Origin: Actinospineispora eucalypti
Lineage (GTDB): Bacteria > Actinomycetota > Actinomycetes > Mycobacteriales > Pseudonocardiaceae
Reading direction: 5' to 3'
NCBI GenBank assembly: GCA_014208095.1
Contig: JACHMT010000001.1
Coordinates: 1,922,001-1,986,000, forward strand
Length of the DNA: 64,000 bases
Position numbers and translations under genes: made by a program. The notes beneath the pieces are model-generated. The model made no database searches. It worked only from the letters and a program-made list of their open reading frames with translations, and was not told the origin of the DNA. This document shows, piece by piece, positions 1 through 9,956 of the stretch (position 1 is its first letter; every line of letters begins with the position of its first letter).

Positions 1-1
1 C

Positions 2-574
2 GATATGGGCGCCGTGGTGTGGGCGCCGCCGGGGGAGCGGCACCAGACCGGCACCTGGAACGCCACCGGCATCGTCGCCCTGGGCGCCTCCTGCGCGGCC
101 ATCGCCGACGCCGGCTGGGAGACCATCGAGGCCCACGAACGGTCCCTGGTGGCCCGGGCGGCCGAGCTTCTCTCCGGCGTACCCGGGGTGCGGCTGACCG
201 TGCCGGCCGACCGCTACCGCTCGGACGACCGGATCGGCACCTTCCCGTTCGTGGTCGACGGCCTGCACCACGCGCTGGTCGCGGCGGCGCTGGAGCACGA
301 GCACGGCATCGAGGTGCGGGCCGGCACCATCTGCAACCACCGGCTGGTGCGCCGGTGGATCGGGGTGCCCGACGCCGAGCAGGCCCGCATCGAGGCCGAG
401 ATCGCCGCCGGCGACCGCCTGGCCAGCTACGGCATCGTGCGCGCCAGCCTCGCCTGCCACACCGACGAGGACGACCTCACCCGCCTGGCCGAGGCCCTCA
501 CCGCCCTGACCACCCACGGCCCCAGGTCGACCTACCTCCCCCACCCCGCCGAGGAGACGTATCTGCCGGGTTAA
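2..574 (+). CDS. Class V aminotransferase, C-terminal part (partial)
   Basis: The reading frame is open from the window edge to TAA at 572-574, so the N-terminal part, including the PLP lysine, lies outside. The visible 190 residues resemble the C-terminal domain of class V aminotransferases of the cysteine desulfurase/selenocysteine lyase type. A helix-rich stretch with TWNATGIVALGAS is followed by a small domain ending in VRASLACHTDEDDLTRLAEAL, which matches the family's xRxSxxxYNTxEDxDxLxxAL ending. The substrate cannot be inferred from this part. The downstream neighbour is convergent and separated by repeat-bearing DNA, so no operon partner is visible. Confidence 0.75.
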   Translation, partial: DMGAVVWAPPGERHQTGTWNATGIVALGASCAAIADAGWETIEAHERSLVARAAELLSGVPGVRLTVPADRYRSDDRIGTFPFVVDGLHHALVAAALEHEHGIEVRAGTICNHRLVRRWIGVPDAEQARIEAEIAAGDRLASYGIVRASLACHTDEDDLTRLAEALTALTTHGPRSTYLPHPAEETYLPG

Positions 575-722
575 AACGTCCGGCGAATGAGGGATCCCGT
601 TCGCCCCCCTTCGCCGAGTGCTCCGGTGATCCCGGCGACGGCTGGGCGGACTTCCTCGGCTTGGTTACCGTCTGTGCTCGAATTATGGACAACCCGGGTG
701 ACCACCGGGGCCGGTTTATGGG

Positions 723-785
723 TGATCGCCGTTCGTGGCGGTTCAGCCTCGAAAATCGACGCTGAACCGCCAGAGACCGTGATCA
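723..785. repeat. 63-nt palindromic repeat, family A copy 1
   Basis: The core at 737-771 has perfect 11-nt arms GGCGGTTCAGC and GCTGAACCGCC around a 13-nt centre. Outer TGATC (723-727) and GATCA (781-785) complete the symmetry. A second copy of identical overall length lies in opposite orientation at 9547-9609. Confidence 0.8.
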
Positions 786-838
786 TGCCCCGCCCGGCCG
801 GACCACGGTCCGTGACCGAGCCCCCGACCAGCGTAAGA

Positions 839-891
839 GGCCGCACCCGAGTCGCGGCAGAGCACCCGACCGCGCCGTCCGAGCGCACTCG
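839..891. repeat. Solitary end of long-TIR repeat, family B
   Basis: This stretch matches, on the reverse strand, the ends of the paired elements at 20043-20550 and 29251-29580. Shared words include GGCCGCACCC, CGCGGCAGA and GCCGTCC. No inverted partner end was found nearby, so this looks like a solo or decayed end. It flanks the family A copy on the same gap. Confidence 0.6.
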
Positions 892-896
892 GTGAC

Positions 897-2534
<1,638 letters not shown>

Positions 2535-2548
2535 TCAGCAAACCTCTC

Positions 2549-2658
2549 TACTTGACTCCGCCGGTGGTCAGGCCAGCGACGATACGTCGTTGACCGAGCA
2601 GCACGGCTATGAGAAGCGGCACGGTGACCACCACGCCGGCCGGCACGCCCAGCACCCT
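2549..2658 (-). pseudogene. C-terminal remnant of a MalG-type sugar ABC permease
   Basis: Read on the minus strand, this stretch encodes an uninterrupted tail containing VPAGVVVTVPLLIAVL and GQRRIVAGLTTGGVK before a TAG stop (2549-2551). This matches the last membrane helix and the conserved QRxxVxGLTxGAVK tail of MalG-family permeases. Nothing upstream continues the gene: homology ends where a 49-nt palindromic repeat begins at 2659. The remnant abuts the glycosidase start, as a complete permease normally would. I infer deletion of an upstream malEFG-type transporter with the break inside the repeat. Confidence 0.75.
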
Positions 2659-2707
2659 GAGTTGGCGTTCCTAGCACGCCGACTCGCGGTGCCAGGAACG
2701 CCGACTC
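2659..2707. repeat. Imperfect palindromic repeat at the malG breakpoint
   Basis: Arms at 2659-2677 and 2689-2707 share GAGT(T/C)GGCGTTCCT(A/G)GCAC with two mismatches, around an 11-nt loop. It could fold into a strong hairpin. It forms the edge of the truncated permease gene. Similar GGCGTTCC/GGAACGCC palindromes are, to my recollection, common intergenic repeats in actinomycetes. Confidence 0.65.
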
Positions 2708-3486
2708 GCGGGGGTAGGGGTGTCGAGATGGGGCTCGCTTGGGTGGTGGGGTGATTGCGGAGCGTGATGATGGCGCTCGGATGTCGTATTGGTGATTGCG
2801 GAGCGTTGTTGGGGGCCGGGCGGGTGGCGGGTTGTTCCGGGGTGGGGTCGCCAATGGGTGATGCCTGGGGGGCGTCCGGTACCGGGGGTGGCTGAACACC
2901 GGTTGGTTCACACGATGCGGTGGACCGGGCCGGGGCGGGGAACCGGGCCACAAATCCCCTAAATCCACTAATTCAGTCAAGTTTAGGCGGAGTGTGGTGG
3001 CCTGGGTCACGGTGCTGGAACGATTCAGTTCACCTGATTGGTGACCTTGGTCGAGACGGCCGGGAGGCGGTACCGGGGGCGGGGTTTGACCGTTCCGTTA
3101 TCCCGATGCAAATATCTCGGCGTGCGAGATTGGAAACTATTTGCTCACCGGATCCACGTGGATCTCCGGCGGCAAGCCAGCGCACTCTGTATCGCGCTAG
3201 CGAGCTGATCCACTTCCGGTCGGCCATTCGACGGCGTCGGGGCAGAGGACGTCGAATGCGCGGTCATGCCGGAACCGGATCGGCTCGCCGATCTCGCCTT
3301 TCTGAGCAGCTCGTGGAGCCACGCGGCACGGAGGCTGTCCACCTCCAGCCGTAGTCCCGAACCGACTGCTCGGTATTTCTCACGGCCTTTTTCAGCCGAT
3401 CCCCCACATCGCGCTGAATGCTGCTCATTTTATGGCGGGCCGTGGTCGCTCCCCATTCGAATTCGGTTAACGAGGTGCAAGAGACT
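2708..3486. other. Long non-coding stretch upstream of the SBP56-like locus
   Basis: About 780 bases with no credible gene on either strand. It contains a 15-bp direct repeat GTGATTGCGGAGCGT at 2751-2765 and 2792-2806. AT-richer patches around 2950-2990 and 3100-3145 contrast with the surrounding high-GC DNA. The downstream 200 bases probably carry the promoter for the exported-protein genes. A possible SD (GAGG, 3472-3475) precedes the next start. Confidence 0.5.
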
Positions 3487-3717
3487 GTGCAGAAACTCAG
3501 ACGCGCGGCCGTGGTCGGCCTGGTGCTGACCGGTGGCGTCCTAGCGGTGGCCGGGCCGGCCTTCGCCGACGAGGACGAGTCGGCGGGCGCCGCCCAGGGA
3601 CCCAGCTCGGCCAACGACGTAACGCCGGCCGGTGTGCCGGTCTTCGGCCTGCTGGAGTCCGTTGAAGGCGCGCCGAAGCGGCTTTCCCCGGAGCCAGAGT
3701 CCACCGAGGACCGCTGA
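3487..3717 (+). CDS. Small exported protein of unknown function
   Basis: A 76-residue protein from GTG at 3487, with GAGG about 11 bases upstream. The N-terminus is a clear Sec signal peptide: basic MQKLRR, a hydrophobic core AVVGLVLTGGVLAV, and a cleavage-like AGPAFA/DE. The mature part of roughly 50 residues is acidic, rich in Ser, Ala and Pro, and probably disordered. The last base of its TGA stop (3715-3717) is the first base of the next gene's ATG, so the two are translationally coupled. Function is unknown; co-expression with the exported SBP56-like protein suggests an accessory role. Confidence 0.65.
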   Translation: MQKLRRAAVVGLVLTGGVLAVAGPAFADEDESAGAAQGPSSANDVTPAGVPVFGLLESVEGAPKRLSPEPESTEDR

Positions 3718-5576
3718 TGGGCGGTTTCCTGGCCGGGTTGAAGACCCGGCACAAGATCCTGGCCGGGGTCGCGGTGCTCGCCGTGGCCGCCGGCCTGACC
3801 ACGGTGCCCACCCTGACCGGCTCCGCCGACGCCGACATCCAGCCCCTGAAGTCTCTGCTCAAGGGCAAGGACGGCAAGGACTACTGGGTGGAGAACCACG
3901 TCGACGGAAAAAAGGCCGAGGAGTCCCGCGACCACGCCCGCAAGAACGGGAAGCGCCCGGAGTACCTGATCGTCTGGGCGGGCGACGAGAACATCGCCGA
4001 CACGGTCGTCCCGGACATCAAGAAGCTGCCCGGTTCGCTGCTCAACGACACGGTCGGCAAGGTGAAGAACGCCCTGCCCGGGCCGGACTTCCTGGCGGTC
4101 ATCGACGCCACCGAAGGTTCCCCGACGTATGGCAAGGTGATCAACACCGGCACGGTCGGCCCGCTGGTGGAGAACGAGCCGCACCACATGCAGTACGTGT
4201 GGCACAAGGGCGAGAAGATCTTCGCCGGCGGCCTGTTCAGCGCGGCGACCTACGTGTTCGACGTGTCGAAGCTGCCCAGCCTGAGCCTTTCCGGGGTCAG
4301 CCTGCCGAGCAACACGCTGTGCGGGTCGGTGCCGGACGCGTACTGGGTGCTCAAGGACGGCAGCGCGTACGGCACGTACATGGGTGGCCCGGTGGCGCCC
4401 GGGCCGTGCCGCTACACGCACGGCGAGGTGCGCACCGGCAACGGCTTCGCCGGCACGCCCGGTGAGCTGGTCCGGCTCGGGCCGGACGGGAAGAACCTGG
4501 TGGAGGCGCCGGCCGCGACCGGCAAGCCCGAGGACCGCAAGCAGTGCCTCAACACCCCGGCGCTGTCCGAACCCTCCTGCGCCAACCCGCACGGCATCCA
4601 GGTCCGCGAGGACCTGAACACCGTGGTCACCAGCGACTTCGCCGAGCCGCGCACGGTGATCCTCGACCCGATCAAGACACCGTCGCCGTACCTGCGCCGG
4701 ACCACGGTGCGGACCTGGGACATCAGCGACAAGAACCACCCGAAGATCCGCTCGGTGTCCTACCTGCCGACCGGTCCCCGCTCCGACCCGAACAAGCCGC
4801 TCTACAACGAGAACCGGGCGGCCATGGAGGTCACGGTGACCAACCGGCCGGGGCACAAGGGCGCGTTCGCGGAGACCATGCAGGGCGCGGCGATCTTCTA
4901 CACCGCCGACATCACGGACCCGAACCCGAAGTGGGTCCAGGTGTTCGACAACACCACGGCGGACCGGGAGATCACCGGGCCGAACGCCAAGGGCGCCGGG
5001 GACAACGCGGCCTGGATCCAGACCAGCCCGGACGACAAGACGCTGTTCCACTCGGTGCAGGGCCGCAAGCCCGGCACGCTCGGGCCGGACGACCCGGGCA
5101 CCGTCGGCGGCGTGTTCAGCCTGGACATCTCCAAGCTGGTCGGAGCGGGCAAGGACTTCAAGTGCAACATCGACAACGAGAAGGAGATCGCGCACGGCGG
5201 TCAGGAGTCCGACTGCCCGAAGCTGAAGGGCACCGTGGCCATCGGCCCGGACAAGAAGGCCGGCGGCCCGCACTGGGGGGCGCTGGACAACCTGAAGCTC
5301 GGTCACGACGGCTACTACCACGAGGACGACGACCCGAAGCGGCTCGCCACGGCGAACTACTTCGTGGCCCGCAACGGCCTCGACGGTGATCACAAGGTGT
5401 GCATCGTGAACATCGCCAAGGACGGCAAGCTCTCGGTCGACAAGAACTTCAAGGACGAGAAGACCGGCGAGACCTGCGTCAACTTCAACCGTGCCGACTG
5501 GCCGCATGGCGCGTTCGGCAACGCGAAGCCGCACTCCATGTTGTTCGTGACGGCTGATGAAGACATCAAGAAGTAG
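3717..5576 (+). CDS. Exported SBP56/methanethiol-oxidase-like protein
   Basis: A 619-residue protein with a signal peptide (basic KTRHK, core ILAGVAVLAVAAGL, cleavage near GSADAD), so probably exported. The body resembles the selenium-binding protein 56 family, a beta-propeller that includes methanethiol oxidase. PDFLAVIDATEGSPTYGKVI parallels [20 protein letters not shown] of SELENBP1 and is followed by PHHMQYVW in place of LHHSGWN. Further parallels are VREDLNTVVTSDFAEP and TVRTWDIS. Family members are about 460-480 aa and mostly not exported, so length and export are unusual. The family's N-terminal CGSP motif is not seen, so enzyme activity is uncertain. Neighbours include a YeeE-type sulfur transporter. 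Confidence 0.6.
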   Translation: MGGFLAGLKTRHKILAGVAVLAVAAGLTTVPTLTGSADADIQPLKSLLKGKDGKDYWVENHVDGKKAEESRDHARKNGKRPEYLIVWAGDENIADTVVPDIKKLPGSLLNDTVGKVKNALPGPDFLAVIDATEGSPTYGKVINTGTVGPLVENEPHHMQYVWHKGEKIFAGGLFSAATYVFDVSKLPSLSLSGVSLPSNTLCGSVPDAYWVLKDGSAYGTYMGGPVAPGPCRYTHGEVRTGNGFAGTPGELVRLGPDGKNLVEAPAATGKPEDRKQCLNTPALSEPSCANPHGIQVREDLNTVVTSDFAEPRTVILDPIKTPSPYLRRTTVRTWDISDKNHPKIRSVSYLPTGPRSDPNKPLYNENRAAMEVTVTNRPGHKGAFAETMQGAAIFYTADITDPNPKWVQVFDNTTADREITGPNAKGAGDNAAWIQTSPDDKTLFHSVQGRKPGTLGPDDPGTVGGVFSLDISKLVGAGKDFKCNIDNEKEIAHGGQESDCPKLKGTVAIGPDKKAGGPHWGALDNLKLGHDGYYHEDDDPKRLATANYFVARNGLDGDHKVCIVNIAKDGKLSVDKNFKDEKTGETCVNFNRADWPHGAFGNAKPHSMLFVTADEDIKK

Positions 5577-7800
5577 TTCGGAAACCGTCCGGACCCAGCG
5601 GCGCCCCCTGCTCCCAGGGCGCCGCTGGGCTCCGGCCCTATCTTCCCGCGCCGCCGCCGCGGTGATCGTGTCCGTCGTCGCCACGGCGGCGGTCTTCGCG
5701 CTGGTCCGGTTCGGCGGCGGTGACCCGGACTGGCACCCGATCACCGCGCTGGTCGACCCGAGCCCGGCCCCCGCGGCCACTGCCGTGCGGGTGCTGCTGC
5801 TCGCGGCCAGTGCGCTGACCGCCGGCGCCGGTCTGGTCCGGGCTCTGCTCGGGGACGGCACCCTGCTTCGCGGCGGCGCCCTGCCCGCGGACGGCGGCGT
5901 GCCTGGAGACGGCGGGGCGCCTGGGAACGGCGTACCCGGAGACGGCACCCTGCCCGCCGGGGTGCGGCGGTCGGCCTGGGCCGGCGGTCTGGTGGTTGCC
6001 GGGGCCTGTGTGGTGGCCGTGTTCACGGGGCAGGCGGCCGCGTACGTCGCGGCGGTGCAGCTTGCGCTCGCGCTCGCGGTGCCCCTGCTGCTGGCCTCGG
6101 CGCGCCAGGTGGTGGCACCGTCGGTGCTGCTCGCCGGGCTGCTCGCGGCCGAGCAGGGCAGTGCCCGGGAGGGGCTGCCGCTGGTGCTGGACGTGGTTTA
6201 CGCGCCGGCCGGGGCGGCGCTGCTCGGCGCCGCGCTGTTCAGCATCACGCTGCCCCCGTCGGCCCGGCTGGGACGGGTGGCGCTCGGCGCGGGACTGGTC
6301 GCCTCGGTGACGGGGACCGCGCAGCTGCTGATCACCGGCCCGCGCACCGACTACGACGCGCTGCACACGGCGTACGGGCTGGCCGCCCTGGCGCAGGCCG
6401 CCGCGCCGGTGCTGGCCACCCTGATGTGGGCCTATCCGCTCGCCTCCCGGCACCGCGCCGGCGAGCTGAGCCGGATGGCCGCCGGCGGGCTGCTGGTCGC
6501 GTTCGCGGCCGCCGCCGCGCTGGCCACGCTGCCCCGGCCGGCCGCGGCGCCGGAGCCGGGCCAGGCCCTGCTGCGCCCGGTCGACCTGCCGCTGCGGCAC
6601 CTGGCCGTGCAGGTGCTGCCCATGCGTCCGGGGCCGAACCTGGTGCACATCGGGGCCACCGACCCCAGCGGCGCGCCGATCCGCCAGCACCACGGGGCGC
6701 CACTGCCCAGCGGCTCGCCCGGCGGGCTGCTCGTGAGCGTGGGCGAGGACGCGCCCCAGGTCACGGTCGCGGAGCGGCCCGGTGCGCCGGGCGGCTGGGC
6801 GGTGGTGGACATCCCGGTCGGTGCGAACCGGCTCACCATCACCGGCGACGGGGTGTCCGCCGACGTGCCCGTCGACGTGGGCACCGAGCCCGGCGACCCG
6901 GCGGTGCAACGCGCGCTGACCGGCCCAGACGGCCCGGAATGTGCCAGCGCCGCCCTGGGCGCACTGGTCGCCGGGCACCCGTCCGACGACCCGCGTGGAG
7001 CCACCGAGCCGACGCTTCCCGACAGCGCCGCCTCGGCCGCGCCGGGCGATCTGGCGCCGGGCGATCTGGCGCCGGGTGGTTCGACGCCAGGCGAGCCGGC
7101 GCCGAGTGCGTCCGGCAGCGCCGCGTCGGCCGCGCCGGACCGGGTGGCGCTGCGGGCGTTCGACACCGCCGAGGCGGGCGAGGGCTGCCCGTCGGCCGCG
7201 CTGTCCGCCGCCGACACTGTCGCGCTGCGGGACACCGTGAACTTCCTGGCCCAGCGCGGGATCACCGGCGTGCACCTGGTCGCCGACGACTCGCCCCGCG
7301 CCGTGGCCGCCCAGGCCCTGGTGCGGGCCGAGGCGGCGGCCCGGCGGCTGCCGGTGACCGCCATGCCCCAGACCGGGGACACCCTGCTGGTGGTGTCCGG
7401 GTGGGCGCGGGCGGCCGGCGCGGTCGCCGAGGCCACCGAGCGGGCGGCCGGCGCGCCGTCCGGCGGGGTTGTGCTCGCACCCTGGCTGCTGGCCAGCCAC
7501 GTGCTGAACAAGGCGCCGTCGGAGGTGCTGCCGCTCTCCTTCAACCCGCAGGAGACCGAGCCCCGGCAGTACGCGACCACGGTGGCCGCGGTGTTCCCCG
7601 GGGAGACCCCGTCGGCCGGCGGCTACCTGGCCTGGGCGTGGCGGTCTGGGAACCCGGTGCCACCCGGAAGGCCCGCGTTCTACGGCGCGGCGCCGGTGGA
7701 CGTGCCGATGGGCATCCCGATGGCCCACGGCGTCAACCCGGCGGGTTGGTACCCGAGCGGCACCGTGGTGGCGATCAACCCACCACTCGGCGACCGGTGA
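5557..7800 (+). CDS. Membrane protein with CopD-like, YtkA-like and binding-protein-like parts
   Basis: 747 residues, ATG overlapping the upstream gene by 20 bases. The first third is strongly hydrophobic with several predicted membrane segments (for example VIVSVVATAAVFALV and ALALAVPLLLASA), interrupted by a Gly/Pro-rich loop with PGDGG-type repeats. Residues around 345-450 (LAVQVLPMRPGPNLVHIGATD) look like a YtkA/CopC-type beta domain. A low-complexity linker with GDLAPGDLAPGG follows. The last 200 residues (FLAQRGITGVHLVADD, GGVVLAPWLLASHV, YATTVAAVFPG) resemble a type I periplasmic-binding fold. I know no characterised protein with this layout. A role in copper, sulfur compound or signal handling at the surface is conjecture. 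Confidence 0.5.
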   Translation: MKTSRSSSETVRTQRRPLLPGRRWAPALSSRAAAAVIVSVVATAAVFALVRFGGGDPDWHPITALVDPSPAPAATAVRVLLLAASALTAGAGLVRALLGDGTLLRGGALPADGGVPGDGGAPGNGVPGDGTLPAGVRRSAWAGGLVVAGACVVAVFTGQAAAYVAAVQLALALAVPLLLASARQVVAPSVLLAGLLAAEQGSAREGLPLVLDVVYAPAGAALLGAALFSITLPPSARLGRVALGAGLVASVTGTAQLLITGPRTDYDALHTAYGLAALAQAAAPVLATLMWAYPLASRHRAGELSRMAAGGLLVAFAAAAALATLPRPAAAPEPGQALLRPVDLPLRHLAVQVLPMRPGPNLVHIGATDPSGAPIRQHHGAPLPSGSPGGLLVSVGEDAPQVTVAERPGAPGGWAVVDIPVGANRLTITGDGVSADVPVDVGTEPGDPAVQRALTGPDGPECASAALGALVAGHPSDDPRGATEPTLPDSAASAAPGDLAPGDLAPGGSTPGEPAPSASGSAASAAPDRVALRAFDTAEAGEGCPSAALSAADTVALRDTVNFLAQRGITGVHLVADDSPRAVAAQALVRAEAAARRLPVTAMPQTGDTLLVVSGWARAAGAVAEATERAAGAPSGGVVLAPWLLASHVLNKAPSEVLPLSFNPQETEPRQYATTVAAVFPGETPSAGGYLAWAWRSGNPVPPGRPAFYGAAPVDVPMGIPMAHGVNPAGWYPSGTVVAINPPLGDR

Positions 7801-7814
7801 CAAGGAGGATTGAG

Positions 7815-9083
7815 ATGTCCGTACTCAGTGAGGGCGGGTTCCTGCGCCGGCTGCCGCTGGTGGAGCGGGCCGCGCACCACCCGGCGGAGCGGGAGTCGCC
7901 GCCGACCAACTGGCCGGTGGTGGCCGTCGGCCTGGTGCTGGCCGCGGCGCTCGCGCTGGCCGTGGCGGCGAACTCGAACGGGATCATGGTGATCACGTCG
8001 GTGCTCGGCCTGGCGCTGGGGTTCACCCTGTTCCACTCCCGGTTCGGGTTCACCTCGGCGTGGCGGCAGCTGGTGTCGGTCGGTCAGGGTGTGGCGCTGC
8101 GCGCGCACATGCTGATGCTCGCGGTGGCCTGCGTGCTGTTCGCCGTCGTGCTGGCCACGGGCGTCGGGCTGAACGGTGCGCCGAAGGGTTTCGTCAACCC
8201 GGTGGGCATCACGCTGCTGGTCGGCGCCTTCCTGTTCGGCATGGGCATGCAGGTGGGCGGGTCGTGCGCGTCCGGAACGCTGTTCGCGGTCGGCAGCGGG
8301 CAGAGCGCCATCGTGCTGACCCTGTTCGGTTTCATCGCCGGCTCGGTGATCGCCGCCGCGCACTACACGTTCTGGTTCGTCACCGTGCCGAGCGGGCCGG
8401 CCGTGTCGCTGGCCGGGCTGCTCGGCTACCCGGGGGCGCTGCTGGTCTCCCTGGCGGTGATGACGCTGATCGTGGCCGCGTCGTACCGGGTGGCCAAGCG
8501 GCGCAACCCGCCGCCGATGGCCGACCCGCCGGTCGCGCGCGGCTGGGTGCGGCTGCTGCGCGGGTCGTGGCCGCTGTGGGTGGGCGCGCTGCTGCTCGGC
8601 GGGCTGAACGCGGCGGTGCTGTTCGTTTCCGGGGCGCCATGGGGCGTCACCTCGGCGTTCGGGCTGTGGGGCGCCAAGCTGCTCGGCCTGGTCGGCTGGG
8701 ACACCTCGCACTGGGCGTTCTGGCAGGTGCCGGCGAACGCGAAGGCGCTGGCCGGCTCGGTCTTCGCCGACCGGATCTCGGTGCTCGACTTCGGGATCAT
8801 GGTCGGCGCACTGATCGCCTCCGCCGCCGGCGGCGCGTTCGTGCTGCACCGGCGGGTGCCGTGGCGGCTGGCCCTGGGCTCGGTGCTCGGCGGGATCGCC
8901 ATGGGCTACGGCGCCCGGCTGGCCGGCGGCTGCAACATCGGCGCCTACTTCTCCGGCATCGCCTCGTTCAGCCTGCACGGCTGGGTCTGGGGGGTGGCGG
9001 CCCTGGTCGGCACGTTCGCCGGGTTGCGGCTGCGGCCGCTGTTCGGCCTGACCAACCCCAAACCGGCGGACTCGATCTGCTGA
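7815..9083 (+). CDS. YeeE/YedE family sulfur-compound transporter
   Basis: A 422-residue multi-span membrane protein starting at ATG 7815, preceded by AAGGAGG. It belongs to the YeeE/YedE family, whose characterised member TsuA imports thiosulfate through a pore lined by conserved cysteines. Two pseudo-repeated motifs are visible: MQVGGSCASGTLFAVGSGQ and ARLAGGCNIGAYFSG. Each carries the conserved GG(S)C-x-x-G cysteine. Transport of thiosulfate or a related sulfur species is inferred from family. The gene follows the membrane protein by 14 bases and precedes another small exported protein, all probably one operon with the SBP56-like gene. Confidence 0.85.
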   Translation: MSVLSEGGFLRRLPLVERAAHHPAERESPPTNWPVVAVGLVLAAALALAVAANSNGIMVITSVLGLALGFTLFHSRFGFTSAWRQLVSVGQGVALRAHMLMLAVACVLFAVVLATGVGLNGAPKGFVNPVGITLLVGAFLFGMGMQVGGSCASGTLFAVGSGQSAIVLTLFGFIAGSVIAAAHYTFWFVTVPSGPAVSLAGLLGYPGALLVSLAVMTLIVAASYRVAKRRNPPPMADPPVARGWVRLLRGSWPLWVGALLLGGLNAAVLFVSGAPWGVTSAFGLWGAKLLGLVGWDTSHWAFWQVPANAKALAGSVFADRISVLDFGIMVGALIASAAGGAFVLHRRVPWRLALGSVLGGIAMGYGARLAGGCNIGAYFSGIASFSLHGWVWGVAALVGTFAGLRLRPLFGLTNPKPADSIC

Positions 9084-9106
9084 CAACCCCGATGAAAGGA
9101 ACAGAA

Positions 9107-9337
9107 ATGCACAACTCGATTCGCCGCACGCTGCTGCTGAGCGTCGGCGTGGGTGCGCTGCTCGGCGCGGCGGCCGGAGTGGCCGCCGCCAGCGAGTCCG
9201 ACTCGGACTCCGGCGGGCCGACCGACGTCTACGTGCTCAACGGCGTCCCGGCGGTGCCGGTGGAGCACCCCGAGGTGCTGCAGAGCACCGTGCTGCCGCC
9301 GGCGTACGACGCGCTGGACTCCGCCAGCAAGCACTGA
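9107..9337 (+). CDS. Small exported protein of unknown function
   Basis: 76 residues, ATG preceded by AAAGGA. The signal peptide is clear (RRTLLLSVGVGALLGAAAGVAAA/SES). The mature chain of about 45 residues is Ser/Asp-rich, followed by VYVLNGVPAVPVEHPEV and no cysteines. It lies 23 bases after the YeeE gene and most likely ends that operon, because a strong hairpin follows at about 9440. It is not detectably similar to the small exported protein at 3487-3717. No family is recognised. Confidence 0.65.
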   Translation: MHNSIRRTLLLSVGVGALLGAAAGVAAASESDSDSGGPTDVYVLNGVPAVPVEHPEVLQSTVLPPAYDALDSASKH

Positions 9338-9439
9338 CGCCCCATCCCGGTCCCGGCGGACCGAGCCCCCGCCGGAACCGGAGCCTCGACGGCCGTGCCG
9401 TGCCGCGCTCTCCTCGGCACGGCAAGGCCGGGGAACCGC

Positions 9440-9490
9440 GGCGGGCCGGTGGCGGGGGAATGCTGCCCCCTCGCCACCGTGCCCGCCGCA
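9440..9490 (+). terminator. Strong GC-rich hairpin, candidate terminator
   Basis: CGGCGGGC and GGTGGCGGGGG are mirrored by CCCCCTCGCCACC and GCCCGCCG around a short AATGCTG loop. The stem is long and very stable but lacks a U-tract, as is common for actinobacterial terminators. It lies about 100 bases past the last gene of the sulfur locus. Confidence 0.5.
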
Positions 9491-9546
9491 TCCACCTTCC
9501 GGACGTCGCGGTGAAAGCCCCCGGCCGTGCGGCCGTAGACCGGGCT

Positions 9547-9609
9547 TGATCGCCAGCTGTGGCGGTTCAGCGTCGAATTTCGAGGCTAGGCCGCCAGAAA
9601 CAACGATCA
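9547..9609. repeat. 63-nt palindromic repeat, family A copy 2
   Basis: The inner arms (9561-9571 and 9585-9595) are imperfect here: GGCGGTTCAGC against GCTAGGCCGCC. Outer TGATC/GATCA are conserved. The central 13 nt is the reverse complement of copy 1 with one change, so this copy is inverted relative to that at 723-785. Total length is identical. Confidence 0.8.
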
Positions 9610-9762
9610 TCCCCGGGGGCTACTTGATGATCATGGATTACATGGTCACCATGACATCGCGGCCACCTGGCGGCCCGAAAGTGACCACCATGCCATGGTG
9701 ATCTTGAATCGGTTGTCATCGCTACACCATTCGTCACCCTGGTTGCGCGAGAAGAGCAGGAA

Positions 9763-9835
9763 GGCCGCACCCAAGTAGCGGCAGGCCAGCCGGCGCGGCC
9801 CCGGTCAAGTCGATCTCTAAAACCAGCACCGGTTC
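9763..9835. repeat. Solitary end of long-TIR repeat, family B
   Basis: The reverse complement reads ACCGGTGCTGGTTTTAGAG then a stretch matching the left end of the element at 20043, including CTGGCCTGCCGC and GGGTGCGGCC. No inverted partner is visible before the MFS gene. Confidence 0.6.
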
Positions 9836-9956
9836 CTCGCCGAGCGGGCGTGCACGCCTTAGCGCCCGGAGCCAGACCCAGACGCATGGCAAACCGACAC
9901 CGTCACCGTCGAACTCGTCCAGAGCGCCGCCGGCGTCCGCTCGAGCAGGAAGTGTG

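Larger units (their letters stand above)
575..896. other. Non-coding stretch with two repeat elements
   Basis: This 322-base gap lies between the 3' ends of two convergent genes. I see no credible gene. It holds one copy of a 63-nt palindromic repeat (723-785) and one solitary end of the long-TIR repeat family (839-891), the latter stopping five bases before the glycosidase stop codon. Confidence 0.7.
9338..9956. other. Repeat-rich intergenic stretch
   Basis: About 620 bases without a credible gene. It holds a GC-rich hairpin (9440-9490), a family A palindromic element (9547-9609), and a solitary family B end (9763-9835). Promoter elements of the following MFS gene probably lie in 9860-9945, but none is clear. 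Confidence 0.6.

Noticed and set aside
3264..6026. Very long minus-strand open frame (920 codons) opposite the SBP56-like gene.
   Set aside because: Arg/Val/Gly-rich translation typical of antisense frames in high-GC DNA; the plus-strand genes have signal peptides, family motifs and coupled starts.
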